This document shows, piece after piece, positions 11,386 through 23,088 of a stretch of DNA of 64,000 nt. The stretch is from Pictodentalium vernedei (Eukaryota > Mollusca > Scaphopoda > Dentaliida > Dentaliidae): NCBI GenBank assembly GCA_031216915.1, contig CM062297.1, forward strand, positions 531,052,971-531,116,970, written 5' to 3'. Numbering within the stretch: position 1 is the first letter of the stretch; the number at the start of each line of letters is the position of its first letter. The position numbers and the translations under genes are program-made. Under the pieces are notes generated by a model. The model worked only from the letters and a program-made list of their open reading frames with translations, was not told the origin of the DNA and searched no databases.

Positions 11386-13236
11386 ATGCCCCTAAGCCGA
11401 TGGGGCGAGGATCTTCGTGGGGAGTACGTAATTTCTCCTCCCGTAAGCCTCGCAAGTCCTACAGGTGATGGTCAAGACCTCTGTTACTTGCCAGTTGGCG
11501 GAAGGTTATCAAACTTCGCGAAAAACTGGATAGCAATCACGGAAGATCAGTGGGTGAGAAGTGTAGTCTTGGATAGCCTGCAGCTATCAGTTTGAGTGAA
11601 ACCCCCACTAACAAGATGTCTGCGTTGGACAAATCTTCCAGCGGATCCTTTCAAAAGAGAGTCAATCAAAATTCTCAGGGTTTTTACAGTCACCTGTTCC
11701 TCGAACCGAAGTCAGACGGTTCGTTTTGACCGGTAATAGACTTGAGCTGGATAAACAAGCTAATCGTGGCTCCAAAGTTCTATATGGAAACCATTCGGTC
11801 CGTAACAGCGAGCATTCGAGTGAACGACTATGCAGCAAGCATGGATCTAAAGGACACTTACTTTCATGTCCTGTTACATCCGGCATTCAGAAAGTACCTG
11901 CGGTTCACCGTGCAAGGGAAGGTTTATCAGTTCGGAGCAATGTGCTTTGGTCTGAACCTGGCTCCCTGGGCTTTCACTCGAATAATGAACTCGGTAATGT
12001 CTTACTTCCGAGCTCATCCATCTGCAGTCGGCTTTCTTGGACGACATTTTGCAGAGATACGGCAACAGAATTATTCTTCAGAATGATGTTCAAAGTCTGC
12101 TACTATTGCTCCGACATCTCAGTTTCATAGTAAACGAGAAAAAGTCAGATCTAGCTCCGTCCAAGTCGTTCACTCACTTGGGAATGAGCTTCGAGACTCA
12201 CAACAATCTGGTTCATCTGCCGTTACCCAGAGCGAAATTAGTCAGTTGTTATGCTCGCTTTTGTCTACACTCAGACACAATAACAGCGAGGGAGTCCATA
12301 CAACTGATGGGGCGCTGCAGAGCGGCTGCGGATCTTATTCCGATGGGCCGCCTGCGCACGCGTCCCTTCCAGATATTCTTTACTCAGAACTGGAATGTGA
12401 AGACGCATTCACTCGAAACCAGCATTGTTTTAACGGACCTAGTAAAACAAAATGTTCAGATTTGGGCAGATCTTCAGTGGTTAACTCAAGGAGTTCCGCT
12501 GCAACTGCCAGAATCGGCTTTCACGATTATGACGGACGCGAGTCAGACGGGCTGGGGCACGACCCTAAGTCCCTCAGACTTGAAGTGTCAGGGTCTTTGG
12601 GACTCTCGGTTCCTAGAGAAACATATAATCATCAAAGAGATGATGTCAATATGGCTAACACTACAACATTGGATTTGCCTAATAGCGAACGTCCACGTTC
12701 AAATTCTGTCGGATAATTCGACAGTAGAGGCTTATCTCAGGAACCAAGGCAGCACTCATTCGATTCCATTATGCGAATTAACAGAGACGATTCTCCTATT
12801 CGTCATGAATTATCACGTTCATCTCTCTGTCTGTCATATACCGGGTCATCTAAACGTATTAGCAGACTCGCTCTCTTGGAAAGGTCACCTGTTGCCATCG
12901 GAGTGGACTCTCAACAAGCGAATATTCAGGCAGATTTGCTACCAGTGGAATCGTCCCATGATAGATCTTTTTGCGACACACCTGAACAATCAGTTACTGA
13001 TGTTCATGTCACCATGCCCAGATCATTGGGAGTATGCAGAAGATGCTCTGTCAGTTTCATGCGACGGGATAATAGGATATGCACATCCTCCAGCTCCATT
13101 GATTCAGCAGATTCTGTTAAAGATCAAACAGTCTCATTGCAAAATCCTGCTAGTAGCACCTCTGTCGTCACAGAAACCTTGGATCAATCTTCTCAGGTGT
13201 CTGTTATGGGATGTTCCCCGGAAGCTTCCTCCATGA
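11386..13236 (+). pseudogene. Reverse transcriptase / RNase H ORF of DIRS copy D
   Basis: The N-terminal part is in pieces (11386-11595; 11742-12086: LSWINKLIVAPKFYMETIRS, the SMDLKDTYFHV Asp motif and FGLNLAPWAFTRIM). A deletion of about 5 bases near 12025, compared with copy C, shifts the frame just before the catalytic FLDD. From 12037 to 13236 the frame stays open for 399 codons: FLDDIL, the RT thumb (FTHLGMSFETHNN), RNase H with Asp in TDASQTGWG, Glu in IIIKEMMSIWL, Asp in ILSDNSTVEAYL and Asp in HIPGHLNVLADSLS. A C-terminal extension follows (PMIDLFATHLNNQL ... GYAHPPAPLIQQIL), typical of DIRS-type polymerases. The recombinase ORF overlaps its end in another frame. Confidence 0.9.
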
Positions 13237-14355
13237 GAGGATCTTCTTTATCAGGGGAAGTCTTGCACACTGAATCAAAACCCGGAAGGTCTCAACCTTC
13301 ATGTATTTCCGTTGTGCGGTCCTTCTTGCACGGAAAACATTTTACAGGACGTGCAGTGGACGCAATTTCTAACTGTAGGAGGTCCTCCTCTTCGTTGAAC
13401 TATGCAGTGAAGTGGAGGGTTTTCTCCCGTTGGTGTAGGGATCAGTCAATAGATGTATACGATCCGACCATACCAAATGTTGCCTATTTCCTGGTCTACT
13501 TGTTTGACGATCTCAAATTGCAGCCCGTCACTATTAAGGGCTATAGGTCTATGTTATCAGACACTTACGCTCATCATTATAACTTGGCTATTGGATCAAA
13601 TACTTCATTATCCAAGTTAGTTAGAAATTTCTTCTATCAATAGACCTAGAACCCTCAGATTAATTCCTAAGTGGAATTTGGCTTGAGTTCTGTTGAAGCT
13701 CAAAGAAGCTCCTTTTGAGCCGTTGGACGTCGTAGAGTTCAAATTCTTGACCTATAAAACAGCATTTCTCTTAGCCTTTGCAGTTGCTAGAAGAGTCAGT
13801 GAACTTCATGCATTATCTGTTGATGAATCTCACTACCATAGTGTGGGTAATACCATTATCCTCACTACGGAAGTGGGACTTTTGGCTAAGAATCAGATTT
13901 CGGATAAGCGGCTGGAGCCTATTGTCATTAAGGCCTTACCGTTCTCAGATAACCGTAGACCTTTGCTGTGTCCAGTCAGTGCTATCCTCATTTATAAACA
14001 TCGATCAGATTTTGTTAGAAAGGGAAGAAAACGTTTCTTTCTTTCTTTGATTTCTAACAGAAAGGATATTTCTGTTCATTCTGTTGCTAGATGGATTCAG
14101 TTGGCAATACGCATTGCCTATGAGAATCTATCTTTGGATCAACGTTCTGTCAATAAGATCTCAGCGCACGAGGTTAGAGCACTGTCCACTTCCTGGGCCT
14201 ATTCTAACAGTATAGCCATTACTGATCTTATGAAGACTGCATACTGGACACAGCCCTCTTCATTTACCAAATTTTACCTGAGAAATTTAAAGTCCATCTC
14301 CGGTGACCTTAGATCTTTGGGTCCTCTTTCTGTTGCTCAAAATGTCGTCCATTAA
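12771..14355 (+). pseudogene. Tyrosine recombinase of DIRS copy D, one frame break
   Basis: The first part, 12771-13643 (290 codons), overlaps RNase H in another frame. It has the SAM-like N-terminal domain (VVRSFLHGKHFTGRAVDAIS ... KWRVFSRWCRDQ ... KGYRSMLSDTYAHH). A stop/frameshift near 13640 separates it from 13693-14355 (220 codons). That part has the catalytic core: Arg in ARRVSELHAL, His and Arg in SAHEVRALSTSWA, and the nucleophilic Tyr in FTKFYLRNL. All catalytic residues are present; only the indel at 13640 disrupts it. In DIRS elements this enzyme inserts the circular DNA copy without target-site duplication. Confidence 0.92.
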
Positions 14356-14422
14356 TGTTGCATCTATAAGGTCCTTAGGCAGTCCTTTCCAGCAGTGACG
14401 CTGTTCCACTGCCCTCTTTATT

Positions 14423-14463
14423 CTGAGGAAATTTACCTCAGAACAAGGGGAAGGGGGGGGGGG
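14423..14463 (+). promoter_or_regulatory. Hairpin plus G-tract after the recombinase gene (copy D)
   Basis: CTGAGG (14423-14428) pairs with CCTCAG (14436-14441) across an AAATTTA loop, followed by AACAAGGGGAA and 11 G. The stem sequence differs from copies A-C (CTGGG/CCCAG) but stays paired. Confidence 0.55.
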
Positions 14464-14705
14464 CAGTTTTTTCCCTTATGATCATCTGGCTTTATAGTGA
14501 ATAGCAAGGGAATACCTCCTCTGGTGTCAGTAGTCCTGCGTCGGTGCTGAGATGGTTTTAATATGTAGCTCAGTGTGAAGCAATAACTATGTCTCATGTA
14601 TGTACTTTTTTTAAAGTGTAGCTCACTGTGAAGCATTTTGTATATGTTACGTGTCAAACAGGCATTAATATACAATCCTCGGACACTTTTAAATGAGTAT
14701 AAAAT

Positions 14706-15810
14706 GAGTATTCAAGTATCATCTTGCTGGCCAGTCCATATGCTCAATCCCCTCCCTCTGTCGTTACTCCCGGACAGTATGGGCAACATGAGTATGGGCA
14801 TTATCGTCCATCAGAATGAATCTATCACCCACTGCACCTGCATACAATCTGACGTGGGCATCCAGGATCTCATTAATATACCGCTGTGCAGTTAATGTAC
14901 CACGGTCAAGGACACAGAGCTCTGTACGTCCATCCCAGCTGATGCCACCACAGACCATTATTGGCCCTCCACCATCACGGTCATGCTCAGCAATGTTGGC
15001 TGCATGGAATCACTCTCCTAGTCTTCTCCATACCCTAGAACGCCTATCTGTGTTGTCTAGGCAGTACCTTGACTCATCTTTAAAAAGGACAGGGCATCAA
15101 TCTTCTCTGGTCCATCCAACGTGATCCATGGCCCATTCATATCGTGCCTGCCAGTGGTTCTGGGACAGCTGGATTCAAATACATGGTCTTCTCGATCGGA
15201 GACCACCTTCGTGCAACCTTGCCCGGATAGTCTGTGTCGAAACATTTACCCCGGATGCATTCTGAAGGTCACTATGAAGCTGTGTTGCTGTGTCAAAGCG
15301 GTTCCTACCAGCCTGAATGATCAAAAACCGGTCTTCAGCTGCAGATGTTGCCCTGTCTCTGCCACTACCATGTCGTCTGACTGCCTCTTGCCCAGGCTCT
15401 GGTGATCACCGTATGGTGCACATCAAGGGCTTCACCAACCCGACGATGGGTAGCCCCTTGTTCCACCGTCCCTATAGCCCGCCACATTTCTGCTTCAGAC
15501 AAATGTCTTCTTTCATTTGAATTCGCGATATTCAATCATTAAATCACAAAGGTTTGTGTTGAAATGAAGACTGAATACCCTACACATCTCATGTACATGT
15601 AGACAGTACACAAAAACATGGAAATCAAGGGGTACATGCTTTCCATGACTGTCACGAAAAGTCTGCCTATCAAGAGAGCTAATGTAAACACTGGGGACCA
15701 TCTCAATACATTCCTCAATCATATCCACCAAAAATATCGCAAATGTGTCACAAGAAAATTTCACAATGATGTGTCAAATATGTGGTGCTTAGCAAACTTT
15801 GAGTAGTATA
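14706..15810 (-). mobile_element. Tc1/mariner element inserted in DIRS copy D
   Basis: DIRS 3' UTR sequence (TCCTCGGACACTTTTAA) stops at about 14705 and resumes near 15811 (TAATACTCAATTACATTG). Between them is a minus-strand Tc1-type transposase remnant. The right border reads TTTGAGTAGTA|TA. No convincing matching terminal repeat was found at the left border, in line with truncation there. Confidence 0.7.
14735..15520 (-). pseudogene. Tc1-type transposase, frameshifted and missing its C-terminus
   Basis: Reading leftward from about 15520, the N-terminal helix-turn-helix words appear (AEMWRAIGTVEQGATHRRVG). The first catalytic block follows as FKDESRYCLD near 15080, then RRSRVWRRLGE, IMVCGGISWDGRTELCVLDR (about 14960-14900) and the second catalytic block FILMDDNAHTHVAH (about 14800). 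After MDWPAR the sequence leaves the element, so the PDLNPIE region with the third catalytic residue is missing. Several frameshifts are present. The gene is dead. Confidence 0.82.
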
Positions 15811-15982
15811 TTATGTAATACTCAATTACATTGTTGGTGTTATGTCTTTCTCTATTCTCGTAAAAGAAAAAGACATATATAATTCCTATCTTCTCCCATT
15901 CTCCTGTGGGAGCTATTCTTTACTGAAGTAATTGTGAGATTGGATTTTCCTTCAAGTCCTAGGCCCTCCAGCCTTTTTACGA

Positions 15983-16071
15983 TTCAGCTAGTCTGGGCCA
16001 TTTGTTGTTGTATAAAAATATGATAAATTTTCAGTAATTTGTATATTTTTTATACTTACCAATGGCCCAGA
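15983..16071 (+). repeat. Internal complementary region of DIRS copy D
   Basis: CAGCTAGTCTGGGCCATTTG and TGTTGTATAAAAATATG (complement of a left terminus) run straight into ATAAATTTTCAGTAATTTG (complement of the right terminus), then TATACTTACCAATGGCCCAG. It is retained although the left terminal repeat itself has been lost. Confidence 0.82.
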
Positions 16072-16134
16072 TGGGTATGGCCCTCCCATGAGTGGGCACT
16101 CATACCTGCCCGCTGTTTATAAAATTTAACAAGC

Positions 16135-16371
16135 AATCTGTAGAAAGAATGATGGTTGGTGCCAATTTCGGTACCTTCCTGGATACTGTCCATGCGCAGA
16201 TCTAAAAAGTATGGAGGACCATATAGGACTTGATTTTTTTGGTTTTGCATGCAAATTTGGGGGATTGGGGGGCAAAATTTGTGTTTGGCCCTGGATTAAT
16301 TTGAGTTAGCACCAGCTAGTCTGAGCCATTGGTAAGTATAAAATTTATACAAATTACTTAAAATTTATCAT
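16135..16371 (+). repeat. Right inverted terminal repeat of DIRS copy D
   Basis: It begins at the CTGTAGAAAGAATGATGGTT box, contains CCATGCGCAGA and TTTGGCCCTGG, and ends TGAGCCATTGGTAAGTATAA ... TTTATCAT. It is the reverse complement of the left repeats of copies E and F with scattered differences. Confidence 0.8.
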
Positions 16372-16569
16372 TTTTAAGAGGAATGTAAACAGAAACAATA
16401 TGAAGAAAATGACCAAATAGCACTGTGCAAAAGGCCTATTAATTAAATTTTATGATGCATTTTCAATTCCTTTACATTTTGTATCATAAATACCAAGAGC
16501 TGCATTTTGTTTTAAATTTAAATATTCAATAAACATCATGTATGTATGAGATATTGGAATGTGTTGCAA
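16372..16569. other. Non-coding, unassigned
   Basis: AT-rich sequence between the DIRS terminus and the next tandem-core element. I see no gene or structured repeat. Confidence 0.4.
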
Positions 16570-17304
16570 TCAGTCATCCGTCCGTATGACCACAGGTCTT
16601 CACCTCTGGCCATTCACAATTCTTTTAGCACAACCAACAGACAGCATCTCTCACCTGATCTTTTTCAAATTTCATATGTAAATTTGGTATGATGTCCAGA
16701 TGGGAGTTATCAATTTTTTCTGAATTTCAATGAAAACCATGGCCGGCAGTGGCCATCTTGGATTTGGCATATAAAGTGTCAACAATTCCATTAGCACATC
16801 CTACAGGTCACATCTCTCCCCCAATCATATTCAAATCTGATATGTAGCTTTGTTGTGTTGTCTAGATGGGAGCTATCAGATTTTTGTGAATTTTATTGAA
16901 AAACATGGCAGGCAGTGGCCATCTTGTATTTGGCATTTAAATTCTCAACAATTCCATTAGCACACCCTACAGGCCGCACCTCTCACTTGATCTTTTTCAA
17001 ATATTATATGTAGCTTTGATGTGATGTCTAGATGGGAGCTTTCAAATTTTTCTGAATTTCATAGAAGAACTTAGCCGCCAGTGGCCATCTGGGATTTAGC
17101 ATACAAACTGGCAACAATTCCATCAACGCATCCTACAGGAGGCCGCAGTCCTCACCCGATCTTTTTCAGACTTTATATGTAGCTTTGGTGTGATGTCTTT
17201 TTTATAGAAACTTGAGTGAATGAATTGGCATAATTGGAAATTTCTATTTAGTTCAGTCCCTTCTTGGTCAAGTTGAGCTGCAGTGTCATTGACGCTTTCA
17301 TGTT
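16570..17304 (+). mobile_element. Tandem-core element (about 180-bp units) with Helentron-like 3' end
   Basis: Roughly four diverged units share blocks such as CATTAGCACA(T/C)CCTACAGG, GATGGGAGCTATCA and GGCAGTGGCCATCTTG. The element ends CAAGTTGAGCTGCAGTGTCA followed by TTGACGCTTTCAT (17271-17304), the 3' terminus shared by several elements in this window. The 5' border was not found. Confidence 0.6.
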
Positions 17305-17893
17305 CTTATGCTCCTGTAATCATTTTCAACATTTTTATTCAAAGTATATTTTTCCAAAAATGCTGAATCTGTTTATACAAGTATATGCTAGATTGTTAAA
17401 ACCTAACATGCCATAACTTGTATTTTATTATAAACACATAGATATATGTGACTATATCCTCCACTTTATTATTGGGGCCCCGCTGTCTACAGTGGGTGCT
17501 CTTTAGTGATCAGCCTGTCTGTCCATTCATCCATCCATTCGTCTGTCTGTCTATTCCAGGTTTTCCACACTTTTCTCAGCTATCACCAGAAATATTGAAA
17601 TGATTTTTTGTATGTAGATTCCCAGTTGGAACTTACAGATCAAGTTTCAATTGTATTCTGCTCAGGTGATTTATTACAGAGTTATTGCCCTTGAAATTAG
17701 GAATTTGACAGTTAAAACAGGTTTTCCATACTTTTCAGCCCGACTGTTTACAGTGAGGGCTATATTAATGACTTTTGTCCATCCGTCCGTCCGTCTGTCC
17801 GTCCGTCTGCCTTTTTCTGTTAACATTTAGATTTTTGGTTAAAGTTTGTGGTTAAAGTTTTTTATTGAAGGTTCAAGTGGTTTTTTGGGGGGT
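17305..17893. other. Fragments of related repeats
   Basis: 17478-17730 and 17737-17815 begin with GCTGTCTACAGTGGGTGCTC- and AGCCCGACTGTTTACAGTG-like hairpins followed by (GTCC)n-rich runs. These look like 5' ends of other non-autonomous elements. 17812-17880 (GGTTAAAGTTTGTGGTTAAA) recurs at 19865-19940 on the other side of the next element. No gene. Confidence 0.4.
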
Positions 17894-19862
17894 TTTTAGC
17901 TCATCTTGACAAAGTCAAGCTGAGCTAATCTAATCGCTTCCCGTCCGTCGTCCATCGTCTGTCGTCCGTCGTCCGTCAACACCATGTTTTGGTCTTCTCC
18001 TCCAAAGCCACTGGGCCAATTCAAGTGAAAGTTTGTGTGAGTGATGGTCCCAAACGGGCATTTCATTTTTGTTCAACTCAGTATGCCCGGCCCCATAGGG
18101 AGGGAGTGGGGGAAAATGCTCCAAAATATTTTAAAAATCTTCTTCTCAAGAACCAGTGTGTGCAGTGACTTGATATTTGCTATGGAGCTTCCATATGAGG
18201 TGTAGAATCAAGTTTGTTCAAACGAAGTTCGTAAAGTAATATTTGGCTTTGTAATAGGAGGGGTAAGATTTTTGGCCCCGCCCAAAATTTCTATTTTCTG
18301 AACCGATGGTCCGGTATGAACCAAATTTGGTTTGTTGTAGTATTGGGTCATAAGTACTTAACCCATGTAAAAAAAAAAACTCCCGCATCCCCGTGGGAAC
18401 CCTGGGAGCTAAAAATAGAAATATTTTCAAACGCCCATATTTCCCAAACCCCACGGAACAGAGAGCTTTTATTTGGTATGAAGTATCATTATGACCAGTA
18501 GAATTGAATGGTAAAAAAAAATTGTCATCGGTTATGTTAGGGTGTTCTGTAATGGGCATCGAAAAAATGCTGAGTCAGCATATTTGCAAAAATTTAAAAA
18601 AATCTTTTCTCCAGAACCAATCATCAGAATCTTTTGATATTTGGTATACAGCATTCATAGGGGGGTCAGATAAAAGTTTGTTGAAATAAAGCTCATTGGT
18701 TCATATTTGGGCTCTCTACAGGAGCCCGAAGTTTTAACATAGGGTAATATGGGGAATATTCTTTAAAAATCTTCTTCTTCAGAACCACCAGTCAGAATCT
18801 TTTAATATTTGGTATACATCATTGTTATGAGGGTCAGATTCTAGATTGTTCAAACCAAGTCCCTAGGTTAATATTTGGGCTTCCTACGGAAGCCCAAATT
18901 TTATCTTTGTTCAATATGGAGGGTAATTTAAAAAAATCTTCTTCTTCAGATCCATCAGTCAGAATGCTTTGATATTTGGTATGCAACATCTCTATGGGGG
19001 TCAGATTCAAGTTTGTTCAAATCAAATCCCTAGGTATATATTTGGGCTCACTATGGTAGCCCAAATTTTTACTTAGTGCAATATGAGAAAACTTCTTTAA
19101 AAATCTTCTTCTTCAGATCCACCAGTCGGAATGCTTTTATATTTGGTATACAACATCTCTAGGGGGGTCAGATTCCAGGTTGTTCAATTCGAGTGCCTAG
19201 GTTAATATTTGGGCTCCATATGGGAACATGAAATTTAACTTAGTACAATATGAGGGAATTTCTTCAAAAATCTTCTTCTTCAGATTCACTTGTCAGAATG
19301 CTTTCACATTTGGTATACAACATCTCTAGGGGGGTCAGATTCAAATTTGTTCAAATCGGATCCATAGGTCAATATTTGGGCTCGCTATGGTAGCCCAAAT
19401 TTGAACTTAGTGCAGTTCGAAGAAATTTCTTTACAATTTCTTTTCTTCAGATCCAACAGTCAGAATGCTTTCATATTCGGTACACAACATCTCTAGGGAA
19501 GTCAGATTTAACTGTGTTCAAATCAAGAGCCTGGGTTAATATTTGGGCTCTCTATGGGAGCCGGAATTGGCCATTTTGCTGAAGAATTAAAAATTTTGTA
19601 TTCAGTACCCTCTAGAGGTACTAAGATTAATCCACATAGGTTGTATCGAGGGGCTTCATAGGGAAGCTCTGCATTTTACTTATGATCAGCTGAAGAAAAG
19701 GCATGATGCCCAGATTATTTTTGTCACTCCTGAGGGACTCAAGGATTGACAGTGTAGTCTATGGAGATGGCTTGCTTAATGTAGACTCATTCTTGGACTC
19801 TGTTTAAATTGTGTTCTGTACAAGATGAGCGCTTTAGGCCCCATGGGGCCTCTTGTTTTTTT
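17894..19862 (+). mobile_element. Helentron-like non-autonomous element with about 180-bp tandem core
   Basis: The 5' end TTTTAGCTCATCTTGACAAA then GTCAAGCTGAGCT forms a hairpin, followed by GTCGTCC-rich repeats. The core holds about seven units of roughly 180 bp (TCAGAATGCTTT, ATTTGGTATACAACATCTCT, GGGGGTCAGATTC, ATATTTGGGCTC, AAAATCTTCTTCTTCAGA). The 3' end is CAAGATGAGCGCTTTAGGCC then CCATGGGGCCTCTTG plus T-run. 5' GCTCATCTTG and 3' CAAGATGAGC form a perfect subterminal inverted repeat. The pattern resembles Helentron-associated or pearl-type elements of molluscs; the class name is inference. Confidence 0.65.
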
Positions 19863-20975
19863 TTCTTATTCCTGTTTAGTTGACATTTGGAGTTTTGGTT
19901 AAAGTTTGTGGTTAAAGTTTTTTATTCAATCTTCAAGTACAGACTATACCCGGTATTTCTTGTCTGACTATCACAAAATTTCATATGCAGGTTTTAGGCC
20001 ATGTCTACATGAGAATGTCCCCTTTTGGTCATGATCGGTCAACCGGTATGGCTGCCCGAGCCCAAAACCCGAAAACCATTAGCACAGTCTACAGGTCATA
20101 TTTATGAAGGGATTTCATTGCAACTTCATAGAATGCCTCTGCATAATGCGTAGATGAGAACGTCCCCGTTTGGACATGATCTGTCAACCGTGATGGCTGC
20201 CCAAGCCCGAAACCCAAAAACTTTTGGCACAGTCTGCAGGTCATGTTTAATATGGACGGATTTCATTGTAACTTGATACGATGACTCCGTATGATGTCTA
20301 CATGAGAATTTCCCCATTTGGGCGTGATCTATCAACCGTCATGACTGCCCGAGCTTAAAACCCGAAAACCTTTAGCACAGTCAGCAGGTCATATTTATGG
20401 AGGGATTTCATTGTAACTTCATAGGTTGACTTCAGATAATTTCTACACATAAGAAAGTCCCCTTTTGGACGTGACCCAAAAACTTGCAGCACAGTCTACA
20501 GGTCATATTTATGAAGGGATTTCATTGTAACTTCGTAGCATCAATCCACATGATGCCCAGATGAGAATGTCCCCTTTTGGTTGCGATCATTCAACCATGA
20601 TGGCTGCCCGAGCCCAAAGCCCGAGAACCTTTAGCACAGTCTACACGTCATATTTATGGAGGGATTTCATTGTAACTTGATAGGTTGACTTCATATAATG
20701 TCTAGATGAGAATGTCCCCTTTTGGGCAACTGTGACGTCAACAGGGGCCCGAAGCCCTAAAACCTTTAGCACAGTCTACAGGTCATATTTATGGAGGGAT
20801 TTCATTGTAACTTGATAGGTTGACTTCATATAATGTCTAGATGAGAACGTCCCCTTTTGGGCAACTGTGACAGCAACAGAGGCCCGAAGCCCCAAAACCT
20901 TTAGAATATTCCACAGGCCATAATTATGAAGGGATTTCATTGTAGCTTGGTAGGATGACTCCAAGTTTGTGGTTA
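19863..20975 (+). repeat. Tandem array of 130-145-bp units
   Basis: About seven units share AGCACAGTCTACAGGTCATA, TTTATGAAGGGATTTCATTG, TGTCTAGATGAGAA(T/C)GTCCC and ATGGCTGCCCGAGCCC. The same unit recurs at 38880-39400 and, more diverged, at 60480-61260, in elements with recognisable ends. This array is therefore the core of a related element with no clear borders here. Confidence 0.7.
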
Positions 20976-21246
20976 AAAACCCAGACAAACACCACCACCC
21001 CCCCCCCCCCCCCATTAGGCTTTTTTTTTCTTCTTTTCTCCAATATGCATTTTGAACTATTTACAGTTACTACATGCGGAACCTTTTTTTAAACTTACGT
21101 ACCCCCTCCCCCCCGGGGGCCAATTAGGCACCTTTTTTTCTTTCGTCAAAATGCTTGTTTACAGTTTTGGTTAAAAACCCAAACACCACCGCCCCCTCCC
21201 CCCCCCCCCCCCCCCCTAACCCCCCCCCCCCCCCCCCCATTAGGCA
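20976..21246 (+). repeat. Poly(C) cluster
   Basis: Poly(C) runs at 20996-21013, 21104-21114, 21187-21217 and 21221-21238 are each followed by ATTAGGC and a T-rich stretch, with TATGCATTTTGAACTATTTA in between. The same module recurs at 23217-23300 and 23670-23790. Run lengths may be unreliable in the assembly. Confidence 0.7.
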
Positions 21247-23088
21247 TTTTTTAGCTCAACTTTGGCGAAGCCAAATTTGAGCTTTTGTCATGGCCCGTCA
21301 TCCGTCTGTCCGTACGTCAACAATTAGATACGGCTCGGGCTAGAGGCCGTATTTATGAACCGATCTTTACGAAACTTCTTGAGTACCTTTGTTGTGACAG
21401 TGGGACGAGAACGAGTGTTTTTGGGTGCGGTCCAAAATTCAAGATGGCCGCCCACTGCCATTTTGTACCGACGATGCAGAAATCTGTTTTTTGTACAGAA
21501 CTTCCATATGAAAGCTCTGATTTGAATAATGTTTTGTATGAATGTTTAGTACCATAGGATACATCACATATAATACGGGGTTTTTTTTCTCGTGCGTAAA
21601 TTGTGCAAATTAGACTAATTTTGATGTTTTTTGGTGTTACTTTCAGCACTGTAAGTGCAAACGCCAATACGGCTCGGGCTAGAGGCCGTATTTATGAACC
21701 GATCTTTACGAAACTTCTTGGGTACTTTTGGTATCACCGTGGGGCGAGAACGAGTGTTTTTGGGTTCGGTCCCAAATTCAGGATGGCCGATGGCAGCCAT
21801 TTTGTACAAAAATTAGGTGCAATCAGATTTTTGCACAGAACTTCCATATGAAAGCGCTGATTTGAATAATTTTTTGTGTGAATGTTTAGTACCATGGGAT
21901 ACATCACATATAATACGGGTTTTTTTCTCGTGCAGAAATTATGCAAATTAGATGAACTTTGATTTTTTCAGTGCAACTTACACACAGTAAGTACACATGT
22001 CAATACGCCTTGGGCTAGAGTCTGTATTTATGAACTGATCTTCACGAAATGTCTTGGGTACCTTCGTTATCACCTTGGGACGAGAACGAGTGTTTCTGGG
22101 TGCGGTCTAAAATTCAAGATGGCTGCCAGTGGCCATTTTGTACCGAAATTAGGTCTAATCAGTTTTTTGTACACAACTTCTATACGGCTCAGACTAGAGG
22201 CCATATTTATGAACCAATCTTTATGAAACTTCTTGGGTACCTTTGTTATCACCGTCGGATGAGAGCGAGTGTTTTTGGGTGTGGTCCGAAATTCAAGATG
22301 ACCACCAGCAGCCATTTTGTACCAAAATTAGTGCAATCAGTCTTTTGTACAGAACTTCTGTATGAAAGTTTTGATTTGAATAAATTTTTGTATGTATGTT
22401 TAGTAACATGGAATACATCACATATTGTAAGGTTTTTTTTTTCGTGCAGAAATTATGCAAATTAGATGAACTTTGATTTATTCAGTGCTACTTACACAAT
22501 GTAAGCACACATGTCAATAAGGCTCAGGGTAGAGGCTGTATTTATGAACCGATCTTCACAAAACTTCTTGGGTACCTTTGTTATCACCTTGGGACGAGAA
22601 TGAGTGTTTCTGGGTGCGGTCCAAAATTCAAGATGGCTGCCAGTGGCCATTTTGTACCAAAATTAGGTCCAATCAGTTTTTTGTCACAAGTTCTATACAG
22701 CTCGTATTTATGAACTGATCTTCACAAAACTTCTTGGGTACCTTTGTTTTCACCTTGGGACAGGAACGAGTGTGTTTTGGGGTGCCTTTGTTATCACTGT
22801 GCTATGAGAACAAATATTTTGGGGTTCAGTCAGACCCACTCTGGGACTCAAAGATTTCTTTTCTAGTTTAGCATCTGATGGTAGCCCACCTTTACAATAC
22901 TTTACCTATACATTTGTTACAGGCAACGGTCAGTATTTATGTACAGACCGTTACAATACTTTATATGTACCTTTGTTATCAGGTCATTACCTAGATGTTC
23001 GTCATTGCTGTGTCACATACTATACATGTACATGTCTTTGTCTTGACAAGTTGAGCTACAGTGTCATTGACACTTTCATTTTTTTTTT
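21247..23088 (+). mobile_element. Helentron-like element with about 340-bp tandem core
   Basis: The 5' end TTTTAGCTCAACTTTGGCGA plus AGCCAAATTTGAGC is a hairpin followed by CCGTCCGTACG-type repeats. Units start at about 21328, 21668, 22003, 22182 and 22515 (GGCTCGGGCTAGAGGCCGTA, CGAAACTTCTTGGGTACCTT, GACGAGAACGAGTGTTT, TTCAAGATGGCCGCC). Some are full-length (about 340 bp) and some half-length (about 180 bp). The 3' end is CAAGTTGAGCTACAGTGTCA then TTGACACTTTCATT. Short open frames inside are shadows of the repeat and not genes. Confidence 0.68.

Larger units (their letters stand above)
8730..16371 (+). mobile_element. DIRS retrotransposon copy D (left repeat missing, Tc1 inserted)
   Basis: Homology to copy E's leader starts at CGCCTGACATCATCATTC (8731 versus 28316), so the left terminal repeat and part of the leader are lost. 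The order is: leader; degraded gag-like ORF (9338-11255); reverse transcriptase/RNase H (11386-13236); overlapping tyrosine recombinase (12771-14355); hairpin plus G-tract; a Tc1 insertion (14706-15810); internal complementary region (15983-16071); and a right inverted terminal repeat ending TTTATCAT at 16371. It is the best-preserved member of the D/E/F subfamily, whose terminal box reads TGGCCCAGA rather than the TGACCCAGA of A, B and C. Confidence 0.9.

Noticed and set aside
14290-14680. Possible rho-type or bacterial terminator at the hairpin/G-tract
   Set aside because: The window is eukaryotic and the hairpin is followed by G and not T. I list it as a DIRS 3' structure instead.
18380-19570. 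Array of about 180-bp units considered as CRISPR or centromeric satellite
   Set aside because: Units are long, diverged and lack spacers, and they sit between transposon-type ends with only about seven copies.
21285-22465. Repeated frames with FGCGPKFKMA-like words
   Set aside because: They are translations of the 340-bp tandem units (CCAAAATTCAAGATGGCCGC) on either strand and are not a protein family.
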